A program made the translations under genes and the position numbers. Below are positions 1-7,122 of a DNA stretch of 64,000 nucleotides, piece by piece. This DNA is from Nocardia asiatica NBRC 100129. Its GTDB lineage: Bacteria; Actinomycetota; Actinomycetes; Mycobacteriales; Mycobacteriaceae. The notes beneath the pieces are model-generated. The model was not told the DNA's origin, did no database searches, and worked only from the letters and a program-made list of their open reading frames with translations. The DNA is taken from positions 1-64,000 of the forward strand of contig NZ_BAFS01000129.1 in the NCBI RefSeq assembly GCF_000308415.1, given 5' to 3'. Every line of letters begins with the position of its first letter. Within the stretch, counting starts at the first letter, position 1.

Positions 1-4
1 TGTA

Positions 5-886
5 TCAATAGTTCTGCCCACCGGCGGCGAGCGCGCTCGTCAGTTCAGTCGCCGCATCGCGCGTCGCATCCACGAAATCCGCGCGTTCCGCACGGGTTGT
101 CGCGGAGCGCAACGGTCCCAGCTGCACTTCGTAGGCCGCGGTGCCGCGAGCGTCGAAAACCGGCGCCGCGAGATAACTCAGCGGCAATACCTCCTCCGAA
201 TCCAGCTCCGCCCGGGTGAAGGGTCGCGAGGTGAGCGCGGCGAGCTGGCGAAGTGCCCGAGTGCGCAGATGTGGTCGCAGCAGTTCGGATCCCACCGCGC
301 CGAGCAGATCGGCGAGCAGATCGACCATTCCCGCGTCGTCGGCGCGCGGCCGGAAGACGGCCACCCCACGGTCGCGTACCAGCGCCAGCAGCGCACCGGC
401 CATCCGTTGGTCCGCTTCGGTGGCGGTGCGCAGCCAGGTGTTCTGTTCGTTCGCGGGCCGCCACGGCATCACGCTGGCCCCTGCCGGGAACTGGAGCGGA
501 ATGCGATGTCCCACCGGAATTCCGGGAACGACACGGTCGAGGCCGTGCCGCACGTCGAGCACGGTGAGCCGGTCGGGTTCGATCCGGCTGAACGTGGCCC
601 CGTACCCGGTTCGTGCGGCGAGACCGGCGAGCAGATCGCCGATGCCGTGCGGGAGGGCGGCTCCGTGCAACCCGGCCAGCGCGGGCCCGATGCCGTAGCC
701 GCGTGCCGGGTCGCGGACGACCCACCCGGCCGCGTCCAGTTCGGCCAGGATCGCGGTCGCTGTCGCGCGGGCGATGCCGAGACGCTCGGCGATGCCCGCG
801 ACGCTGATCGCCTCCGCGGAGGTGGCCAGTAGCGACACGATGTCGACGACGCGACGCGTCGGCGGAGAGGCGGATCGGTCCGGCAT
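5..886 (-). CDS. IclR-family transcriptional regulator
   Basis: A 293-residue IclR-type DNA-binding protein. The N-terminal winged helix (about residues 10-70) contains RRVVDIVSLLATS and the recognition region IARATATAILAELDAAG. The remainder fits the effector-binding domain, although the usual C-terminal Cys-containing ligand loop is not obvious. It is transcribed away from the SDR/DapB-like pair beginning at 984, and the 97-bp gap carries a long inverted repeat (928-965) that is the natural candidate for its operator. By family precedent it would control the divergent pair and itself in response to a small carboxylate or aromatic metabolite; that ligand is not deducible here. ATG at 886 is chosen because it places the winged helix at the usual distance from the N-terminus. 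Confidence 0.87.
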   Translation of the reverse strand: MPDRSASPPTRRVVDIVSLLATSAEAISVAGIAERLGIARATATAILAELDAAGWVVRDPARGYGIGPALAGLHGAALPHGIGDLLAGLAARTGYGATFSRIEPDRLTVLDVRHGLDRVVPGIPVGHRIPLQFPAGASVMPWRPANEQNTWLRTATEADQRMAGALLALVRDRGVAVFRPRADDAGMVDLLADLLGAVGSELLRPHLRTRALRQLAALTSRPFTRAELDSEEVLPLSYLAAPVFDARGTAAYEVQLGPLRSATTRAERADFVDATRDAATELTSALAAGGQNY

Positions 887-927
887 GACGGCAACCCCTT
901 GTCCCGGCTCGGGCGGACGACTTACGA

Positions 928-965
928 TGACGAATATTGAATCACATACTGTCGAATATTCGTCA
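928..965. promoter_or_regulatory. Inverted-repeat operator, iclR/SDR divergent promoter
   Basis: Perfect 11-bp inverted repeat: TGACGAATATT at 928-938 and its complement AATATTCGTCA at 955-965, separated by 16 bp. It is AT-rich in a GC-rich context and lies midway between the IclR start (886) and the SDR start (984). This position fits a site bound by the IclR protein that controls both directions; the binding itself is inferred. Confidence 0.6.
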
Positions 966-983
966 CAGGCGTTGGGAGCGTGA

Positions 984-1775
984 ATGATTCTGGATCGGTT
1001 CCGGATCGATGATCAGGTCGCCGTGGTCACCGGCGCGGGCCGTGGTCTGGGTGCGGCGATCGCGGTCGCGTTCGCGGAGGCGGGCGCGGACGTGGTGATC
1101 GCCGCGCGGACCGAAAGCCAGCTGCACGAGGTGGCCGACCGGGTCGCCGCCGCGGGACGGCAGGCCCACGTGGTGCCCGCGGACCTGAGCGACATCGATG
1201 CGACGGCGGCCCTCGCCGCCTCGGCTGTCGAACGCTTCGGGCGGTTGGACATCGTGGTCAACAACGTGGGCGGCGCGCTGCCGTGCCCGTTGCTGGACAC
1301 GACGCCGGAGGCGTTGGCGCAGGCGTTCGACTTCAACGTCGTCAATGCGCATGCCCTGGTCAGGGCAGCGGTGCCGCGCATACTCGAAACCGCAGGGGGT
1401 GGTTCGATTCTGAATATCACCTCCACGATGGGGCGGCTGCCCGGGCGAGCGTTCGCGGCGTACGGCACCGCGAAGGCCGCCCTCGCTCACTACACCAAGC
1501 TCGCTGCCCTCGACCTCAACCCCCGCATCCGGGTGAACGCGATCGCGCCCGGCTCCATCCTGACCTCCGCGCTGGAGATCGTGGCGAGCAACGACGCCAT
1601 GCGCACCGAGTTGGAGACCAAGACGCCGCTGCACCGCATCGGCGAACCCGAAGACATCGCCGCGGCCGCGCTCTACCTGGTCTCGCCCGCGGGGCAGTAC
1701 CTCACGGGAAAGATCTTGGAGCCCGACGGCGGCTTGATCATCCCGAACCTCGACCTCCCGATCCCGGATCTGTGA
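984..1775 (+). CDS. SDR-family NAD(P)-dependent oxidoreductase
   Basis: A 263-residue classical short-chain dehydrogenase/reductase. The cofactor motif TGAGRGLG is at about residues 16-23, followed by NNVG, the catalytic Ser region (LNITSTMG) and the YGTAK catalytic Tyr/Lys pair. The C-terminal PDGG turn typical of the FabG-like fold is present. It is cytosolic and oxidises or reduces a hydroxyl/keto group on an unknown substrate. The ATG at 984 follows a GGGAG ribosome site at 974-978. Its TGA stop is one base before the ATG of the next gene, so the two are almost certainly co-transcribed and possibly translationally coupled. Regulation by the divergent IclR protein is likely. Confidence 0.9.
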   Translation: MILDRFRIDDQVAVVTGAGRGLGAAIAVAFAEAGADVVIAARTESQLHEVADRVAAAGRQAHVVPADLSDIDATAALAASAVERFGRLDIVVNNVGGALPCPLLDTTPEALAQAFDFNVVNAHALVRAAVPRILETAGGGSILNITSTMGRLPGRAFAAYGTAKAALAHYTKLAALDLNPRIRVNAIAPGSILTSALEIVASNDAMRTELETKTPLHRIGEPEDIAAAALYLVSPAGQYLTGKILEPDGGLIIPNLDLPIPDL

Positions 1776-1776
1776 C

Positions 1777-2850
1777 ATGACATATCGCGTAGTGCAATGG
1801 GGCACCGGCAATGTGGGCAGGCATGCCCTGGCCGGCGTCATCGCCCATCCCGAACTGGAACTGACCGGCGTGTGGGTGTCCGGCGCCAAGAGCGGCACGG
1901 ACGCGGGAACGCTCGCCGGGCTCGACCACCCGGTCGGCGTCACCGCGACCACCGACGCCGAGGCCTTGCTCGCCTCGCGCCCGGACTGCGTGGTCTACTG
2001 CTCGATGACCGACAACCGGCTGATGGAGGCGGTGCAGGACCTGCAACGCATCCTGGCCGCCGGAATCAATGTCGTCGCTTGCGCACCGGTGTTCTTCCAA
2101 TACCCCTACGGCGTGCTGCCCGATGAGCTGCTGAAGCCGGTGCAGGAGGCCGCCGCGCACGGCAACGCGTCACTGTGGGTGAACGGCATCGACCCCGGTT
2201 TCGCCAACGACCTGCTCCCGCTCGCGCTCGCGGGGACTTGTCTGCGCGTCGACCAGGTGCGCTGCCTGGAGATCGTGGACTACGCCAGCTACGACAACCG
2301 GGCGGTGATGTTCGACATCATGGGCTTCGGCAAGCCCCTCGACGAGATTCCCATGCTGTTGCAGCCCGGCGTGCTGTCGCTCGCGTGGGGCGGTACGGTC
2401 CGGCAGCTCGCGGCTGGGATCGGCGTCACCCTCGATGCCGTCACGCAGTCCTACGAACGTATTCCGGCGCCGGAGTCGTTCGACATCGCGACCGGGCACA
2501 TCGCCGAAGGAACCGCGGCGGCGTTGCGTTTCGAAGTGCGGGGCATGGTCGGGGACGAGCCGGTCACGGTGCTCGAGCACGTTACTCGGCTGCGCCCCGA
2601 CCTGTGCCCGGACTGGCCGCAGCCGGCCCATCCGGAAGGCTCCTACCGGGTCGAGATCACGGGCGAGCCCAATTACGCGATGGACCTGGTGACCTCGAGC
2701 GACAACGGAGACCACAACTACGCGACCGTCCTGGCGACGGGCCTGCGCATCGTCAACGCCGTTCCGGCCGTGGTCGCCGCCCCCGCAGGCATACGCACCG
2801 CACTCGATCTACCGCTGATCACGGCTCCGGCGCACCGCCCTGGTCGGTGA
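1777..2850 (+). CDS. DapB-like NAD(P)-binding oxidoreductase
   Basis: A 357-residue protein with an N-terminal Rossmann fold (VVQWGTGNVGRHAL, residues 4-17) in the style of dihydrodipicolinate reductase N-domains. It belongs to an actinobacterial family whose members are labelled dihydrodipicolinate reductase or NAD(P)H-dependent amine dehydrogenase; true DapB is about 250 residues, so lysine synthesis is unlikely. NGIDPGFANDLLPLAL near residue 140 is characteristic of this family. It follows the SDR gene by one base, so the two enzymes probably act in sequence on one catabolic substrate under the IclR regulator. The substrate is unknown. Confidence 0.75.
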   Translation: MTYRVVQWGTGNVGRHALAGVIAHPELELTGVWVSGAKSGTDAGTLAGLDHPVGVTATTDAEALLASRPDCVVYCSMTDNRLMEAVQDLQRILAAGINVVACAPVFFQYPYGVLPDELLKPVQEAAAHGNASLWVNGIDPGFANDLLPLALAGTCLRVDQVRCLEIVDYASYDNRAVMFDIMGFGKPLDEIPMLLQPGVLSLAWGGTVRQLAAGIGVTLDAVTQSYERIPAPESFDIATGHIAEGTAAALRFEVRGMVGDEPVTVLEHVTRLRPDLCPDWPQPAHPEGSYRVEITGEPNYAMDLVTSSDNGDHNYATVLATGLRIVNAVPAVVAAPAGIRTALDLPLITAPAHRPGR

Positions 2851-3005
2851 TCGACCGAGCAGCTTCGGGGCGCGGGGATTTCGCTCGGTGCACGGGGCTG
2901 ATTTTTGGGCTCCGGTTCGGGGCCTGATCGGTCGCGCGGCTTCGTGGCGCGTGGTCAGGGCCCGGACCTTGACTGATGTTCGGCCCATGCCCTCTGCGCG
3001 GGGAT

Positions 3006-4058
3006 CTAACCGGCCCGCAGCGCGGACAGGGCCCGTTCCACGTCGTCGGCGCTGTTGTAGAGGTGGAAGGCGAACCGCAGGCCGCTCCCACGCGCCGAGG
3101 CGATCACCTCCGCCTGCGCGAGCCGGGGCGCCAGTTCCGCCGCGCCCGGGACGGAGACGATCGGTGAGCGCGCCGCCACGGGCTCGTAGCCGAGTTCCCG
3201 CAGGCCGGCGCGGAAGCTGTCGGCGAGTTCGAGGTCGTGCGCTCCGATCTTGTCGACGGTGAGCTCCTCGATCAGCGACAATCCGGCCAGCGCCGCCTCG
3301 ACGCCGAGCCAATCGGGAGTGGTGTCGAACCGCCGTGCTGTCGCCGGCAGCGCGATCGGGCGGTAGAGCTCGGCCCAGCGGTCCTCGGCGGCGTACCAGC
3401 TGGAGCCGACCGGACGCAGCTGTGGGACCAGCTCGGGCGGGGTGGCGAGGAACGCGACGCTGCGCGCGCCGATCAGCCATTTGAAGGTGGCGCAGACCCA
3501 GTAGTCCGCGTCGGCGAAGCGCAGTGGCAGCCATCCCGCGGCCTGGGTGGCGTCCACGAGCAGGCGCGCGCCGTTGGCTCGGGTGACCGCGCGCAGCTCG
3601 GCCAGATCGGTGACGCGGCCGTCGGCGGACTGGACCACGCTCACGGCCACCAGCGCGGTCTCCGGCCGCACTTGCGCGGCCAGTTCCGGCAGGGGGACGA
3701 AGCGCACCACGAGGTCGTCCCGGTACACGAAAGGCATGGAGACGGACGCGAACTCGCCTTCCGGAAGCAGGACCTCCGCGCCGGACGGCAGTGCGGTGGC
3801 CACGGGCCCGATGAGGCCCGCGACCCCACTGCCGAGCGCGATGTCGTCGGCGGTCGCGCCCGCGAGCAGCCGGGCGAACCCGGCACGCAGGTCCGGCGCC
3901 AATCGATCCACCTCGGATGTCGGCGCACCGCGGCCGGACGCCCAGCTCGCGCTCGCGTCACGCACGGCGGCGAGCGCGCGAGCGGACGGCAGGCCGAAGG
4001 AGGCGGTGTTCAGATAGGTGGTAGAGGGAGCGAATTCGTCAGGCGCTAGCGAGGGCAT
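3006..4058 (-). CDS. Aminotransferase class V-fold PLP enzyme
   Basis: A 350-residue protein of the class V aminotransferase/cysteine desulfurase fold. TTYLNTASFGLPS near the N-terminus, the LLVDATQAAGWLPL stretch (PLP-pyridine Asp) and ATFKWLIGARS (Schiff-base Lys) are the family hallmarks. No Cys-containing desulfurase loop is evident, so an aminotransferase, lyase or kynureninase-like role is more likely; the substrate cannot be named. The ATG at 4058 gives the usual short N-terminus before the TYLN motif; a GTG at 4100 would add 14 residues. Neither has a clear ribosome site. It converges with the DapB-like gene; the 155 bp between them hold nothing recognisable. Confidence 0.8.
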   Translation of the reverse strand: MPSLAPDEFAPSTTYLNTASFGLPSARALAAVRDASASWASGRGAPTSEVDRLAPDLRAGFARLLAGATADDIALGSGVAGLIGPVATALPSGAEVLLPEGEFASVSMPFVYRDDLVVRFVPLPELAAQVRPETALVAVSVVQSADGRVTDLAELRAVTRANGARLLVDATQAAGWLPLRFADADYWVCATFKWLIGARSVAFLATPPELVPQLRPVGSSWYAAEDRWAELYRPIALPATARRFDTTPDWLGVEAALAGLSLIEELTVDKIGAHDLELADSFRAGLRELGYEPVAARSPIVSVPGAAELAPRLAQAEVIASARGSGLRFAFHLYNSADDVERALSALRAG

Positions 4059-4134
4059 GGTCGCAGCATCCGCCGCCCGGTCGGGGCCGTCCAGCGCCAC
4101 CGAAGCGATAGTGGACCGATTTCGCGCCCGGCGG

Positions 4135-4611
4135 TCACTTCTCCGGCGCCCACATATTGGACAGCAACTGGAAGCTGGGCGTGTCCGCCAGCGATTGCAT
4201 GGATTCGTAGATGCGGCGGTAGCTGGTGGAGGTGATGCGCCATTTGCCGTCGGCGTCGCGGCGGTAGGTGTCGGTGTAGTAACCGGCCCCCCGGATCAGC
4301 ACGCCGTATTCGGTGGCGATCACAGTGTCCTCGAATGCCCAGGAACCCGTAGCCGTTTCACCTTCGATGCCGATCTCGGGGTGGTTGGCGATGTGGACCG
4401 AGACGACCGAGGGGCCGAGGTTCTCCCGCATGAACGCGGTGATGGCGTCGCGGCCGTCCAAGTGCAGCGGCTCGCCCATGGCGTGGGTGCCGTAGCGTCC
4501 TGTCGCCGTCACGGCGAGGGTGTCGGCGAACTCGTCCCAATCTTTGAGATCGAGGCTGCGGAAGTAGCGGTATTTCAGCTGGCGGACGGCTTCGATGGCG
4601 TCGAGATCCAT
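4135..4611 (-). CDS. SnoaL-like / NTF2-fold protein
   Basis: A 158-residue protein matching the SnoaL-like polyketide cyclase/ketosteroid isomerase (NTF2-like) fold: IEAVRQLKYRYFRSLDLKDW at the start, then a strand-rich core with DTVIATEYGVLI and DTYRRDADGKWRITSTSYRR. Proteins of this shape are small cytosolic isomerases, dehydratases or hydrolases, or non-catalytic pockets. A KstR-like palindrome (4645-4658) lies 34-47 bp before the ATG, which suggests membership of the sterol catabolic regulon. The start codon is well placed for the fold. The exact reaction is unknown. Confidence 0.8.
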   Translation of the reverse strand: MDLDAIEAVRQLKYRYFRSLDLKDWDEFADTLAVTATGRYGTHAMGEPLHLDGRDAITAFMRENLGPSVVSVHIANHPEIGIEGETATGSWAFEDTVIATEYGVLIRGAGYYTDTYRRDADGKWRITSTSYRRIYESMQSLADTPSFQLLSNMWAPEK

Positions 4612-4644
4612 CCGTCGAGCCTGTCACGCGCGGGCTCCCCGGAC

Positions 4645-4658
4645 AAGAACGTGTTCTA
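4645..4658. promoter_or_regulatory. KstR-like operator
   Basis: AAGAACGTGTTCTA matches the published KstR consensus TNNAACNNGTTNNA except for the first base, with perfect AGAAC/GTTCT arms. It sits in the promoter gap between the SnoaL-like gene and the divergent small three-helix-bundle gene, closer to the former. KstR is the TetR-type repressor of sterol catabolism in mycolic-acid actinobacteria; its gene is not in this window. Confidence 0.6.
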
Positions 4659-4771
4659 TTGCAGGCGCGGGGTGTCGAATCGCCGCGACCGGGTATCCGC
4701 AGAACAGGCGTTGTCGTGCGCTACGACAGCGCCATGGGTACCGATCTCGTCACGACCAGGGGAACCTTGCG

Positions 4772-5032
4772 ATGACCGACCGTTCTGCCACGCACGACCC
4801 GAATCAGCAAATCCCCCTCGATCAGGAACTCGCCCTCGAAGCGGCCGCGCAGCGCTTGGAGGACGAATTCGACGGCGTCGCCAGTGCGGCCGCGATCGAG
4901 GATCACCTGCACACGTCGTACGACCGTTTCGCCGACCACGCCACCGTCGTGAACTACCTGCCGCTGCTGGCCGAGCGGTACACCCGCGAGTGGCTGTTCG
5001 CCCTCGCCGGTTCCGCGCCGGGCTCCGCCTGA
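4772..5032 (+). CDS. Small three-helix-bundle domain protein
   Basis: An 86-residue acidic protein starting at ATG 4772. It reads as three helices: QELALEAAAQRLEDEF, AAAIEDHLHTSYDRF and a final helix with VVNYLPLLAERYTREWLFAL. The third helix resembles the N-terminal three-helix dimerisation module seen alone and fused to arsenate-reductase-like phosphatases in Nocardia and Mycobacterium. It probably serves as a protein-protein interaction or dimerisation unit in the cytosol; its partner is unknown. It stands alone, divergent from the SnoaL-like gene. An in-frame upstream extension to 4595 would cross the operator region and is not credible. Confidence 0.7.
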   Translation: MTDRSATHDPNQQIPLDQELALEAAAQRLEDEFDGVASAAAIEDHLHTSYDRFADHATVVNYLPLLAERYTREWLFALAGSAPGSA

Positions 5033-5196
5033 CGGCCGGACCGAGGCCGCCACCTGCGAACACGTCACTGCCGACGCGCGGGCCACGCACCGTCCCAGCG
5101 CGTACGGCGGTGGCGGCGCGTCTTGATGATCAGTGAACTACCCCTGTACGCGGAGATTGCTTCTAAGCTCTACGCGAGCATGCGTGGAGGTTGGCA

Positions 5197-6036
5197 ATGA
5201 CGGTCGAGGTGACGACCGATCCCGAGTCCGGGGAGTTGTGGACCGGTTCCGGATCGGCAGCACGGCCGGGCCAGCCGCCGGTGTCGATGATCGAGCGGAT
5301 GACGCTGATCCTGGACGCCTTCGACGGCGTGACCCCGACGCTGACCCTCGTCGAACTCGCCGAGCGCACCGGGTTGCCACGGTCCACCGTGCACCGCATC
5401 CTCGACCAGCTGATCCGGCTGCGCTGGCTCGCGCACGCTCCGGGCGGATATCGGCTCGGTCTGCGCACGCTCGAGCTGGGCGGGCTCGCCGCCGAGCACA
5501 ACGAGCTCCGGGACGCGGTGAGCCCGCTGCTGCACGACCTGTGCCAGCAGACCGGCATGGTCGGTCACCTCGGCGTGCTGGACGGGCGCGACGTGCTGTA
5601 CCTGGACAAGATCGGCGGCCGGTGCGCGGCGACGGTGCCCACCCGGCTCGGCGGCCGGATGCCCGCCCACAGCACGGCACTCGGCAAGGCGCTGCTGGCC
5701 ACGCTGGAACCGAGCGTCGTGGAGGCATCCTTCCGGGATCGGCTGCCGCAGTTGACTGCGCGGACTCTCGCCGACCGCGCCGAATTGCATCGTGAACTCG
5801 GTCGCATCCGCAATCGCCAGGGTGTCGCGGTCGACAACGAGGAGTCGGTGGTGGGCATCGCCTGTGTGGCCGTGCCGATCCGCGGTCGCGGCGCCGCGGT
5901 GGCCGCCGTGTCGCTGTCGAGCCGGCTCGGCGCGGATCGAGCGGTGCTGGACACGGCTCGACTGGCTCGCGCGCTGGCCGAGGTGGCGCAGGAGGCGGGC
6001 CGGAACCTTTTCCCTCGGCACGCGCGCAGGCATTGA
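5197..6036 (+). CDS. IclR-family transcriptional regulator
   Basis: A 279-residue IclR regulator. The winged helix spans about residues 28-90 (MIERMTLILDAFDG, LPRSTVHRILDQLIRLRWL), followed by the effector domain with GRDVLYLDKIGG, RLGGRMPAHSTALGKALLA and the ligand-loop region GVAVDNEESVVGIACVAVP. That last stretch holds the conserved Cys, so the effector domain looks intact. ATG at 5197 has TGGAGG at 5185-5190, six bases away; a TTG at 5191 would abut the ribosome site. No obvious target operon is adjacent; autoregulation or control of a distant locus is the default inference. Confidence 0.88.
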   Translation: MTVEVTTDPESGELWTGSGSAARPGQPPVSMIERMTLILDAFDGVTPTLTLVELAERTGLPRSTVHRILDQLIRLRWLAHAPGGYRLGLRTLELGGLAAEHNELRDAVSPLLHDLCQQTGMVGHLGVLDGRDVLYLDKIGGRCAATVPTRLGGRMPAHSTALGKALLATLEPSVVEASFRDRLPQLTARTLADRAELHRELGRIRNRQGVAVDNEESVVGIACVAVPIRGRGAAVAAVSLSSRLGADRAVLDTARLARALAEVAQEAGRNLFPRHARRH

Positions 6037-6249
6037 CGACGCCGGTCCGGCGGCAGGGCCGCGCCGAATCATTTCCGATCCGCGGGCGCCCGCGCGAGGC
6101 GGATCCGCCGAAAGTAGCCGGATGCTTGCTGAATTGCGGTTTTCACAGTGAAGAATTTTCGTTCGCGGTGCACACGAGCCGCGGGGCTGCTTTCCTGGTC
6201 GAGTCAGGATGGACAGTCCGCGAGCAGGCGAGCCGGAGTCGGGGAAGCG

Positions 6250-7119
6250 ATGCACCGGGTACCGATCCAAGAGCGGCCATCTCGTTCCGAATGGCTGTGG
6301 TTCGCGGCGGGCGTGCTGGCCACCGTCGCGGTGGGCGTCTGGCTGGTGCGGCCGTCGGCGCCGAACTGCGGCGCCGCGACCGCGCTGAACGAGGCGTCCG
6401 CGCCGTCGCGATACCCGGTCAGCGCCAGAACTTTCGCGCCGCTCGGGCCGGAAAGATCCGCCGAGGCGCGCTACTACCGGTTCGGCCGGCAGGTGTCGTG
6501 TTCCTTCCGCGAGCTGCCGCCGGATGGCCACTATGCCGGGCTTTCCACGTCTGACTACGGTCGTGCCGACCTCTGCGGAGCGTATCTGGACATCCAGGGG
6601 CCACGGGGGTCGGTCCGGGCGCTGGTGGTCGACCACTGCCCGGCATGCGCCGGGGAAGAACTGAATCTGAGCGCGGCCGCGTTCGAGCTGATCGCCGATC
6701 CGGACGACGGGGTGGCGCCGGTGCGCTACCGCTTGGTCCGCGATCCGCAACCGGTGCGGGAGCTGACCTACGAGGTGAAGCCGGACTCGTCCACGTCCTG
6801 GTTCGGCATCCTGTTCGGCGACACCGGAAATCCGCTGCGGGAGGCGGCTGTCCGCCCCGCGGCGGGCGGGCCGTGGCAGCAGCTCACCCGGCGGGCCGAC
6901 AACTATTGGACCGTGTCCGGCGCGGGGCCTGGCCCGTTCACGGCGCGGGTGACGGACGTCTTCGGCAACGAGGCCGAGATCGCCGAGGTGCTGGTGGAGC
7001 CGGGGCGGTACCCGGCGGATACCCGGCTCTACTCCGGCGCACCCTCTTTCGCCTCGTTGGCGCCGTCCCTGGCCACCTCGACGGAGCCCGGCACGGCCGC
7101 GTCGAGGTGCGAGCCATGA
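6250..7119 (+). CDS. Expansin-like secreted/anchored protein
   Basis: A 289-residue protein with a single N-terminal membrane segment (about residues 15-33) and then two domains in the order of bacterial expansins such as Bacillus EXLX1. A double-psi beta-barrel (about 77-150) contains DYGRADLCGAYLDIQGPRG and VVDHCPAC, whose Asp128 lines up with the essential expansin Asp. A C-terminal CBM63-like domain (about 168-255) has LTYEVKPDSSTSWFGI, with W184 and F185 in the aromatic binding face. Cys109, Cys130 and Cys133 could form disulfides. Expansins loosen polysaccharide networks without hydrolysis, so an extracytoplasmic role on plant or own wall polymers is inferred. ATG 6250 is chosen because it directly precedes the anchor; an ORF from 6148 adds unlikely sequence. 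It ends 3 bp before a convergent gene. Confidence 0.75.
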   Translation: MHRVPIQERPSRSEWLWFAAGVLATVAVGVWLVRPSAPNCGAATALNEASAPSRYPVSARTFAPLGPERSAEARYYRFGRQVSCSFRELPPDGHYAGLSTSDYGRADLCGAYLDIQGPRGSVRALVVDHCPACAGEELNLSAAAFELIADPDDGVAPVRYRLVRDPQPVRELTYEVKPDSSTSWFGILFGDTGNPLREAAVRPAAGGPWQQLTRRADNYWTVSGAGPGPFTARVTDVFGNEAEIAEVLVEPGRYPADTRLYSGAPSFASLAPSLATSTEPGTAASRCEP

Positions 7120-7122
7120 CGC

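Noticed and set aside
6037-6249. Possible c-di-AMP (ydaO) riboswitch before the expansin-like gene
   Set aside because: Such riboswitches often precede wall-remodelling genes, but the conserved pseudoknot elements were not found in this leader.
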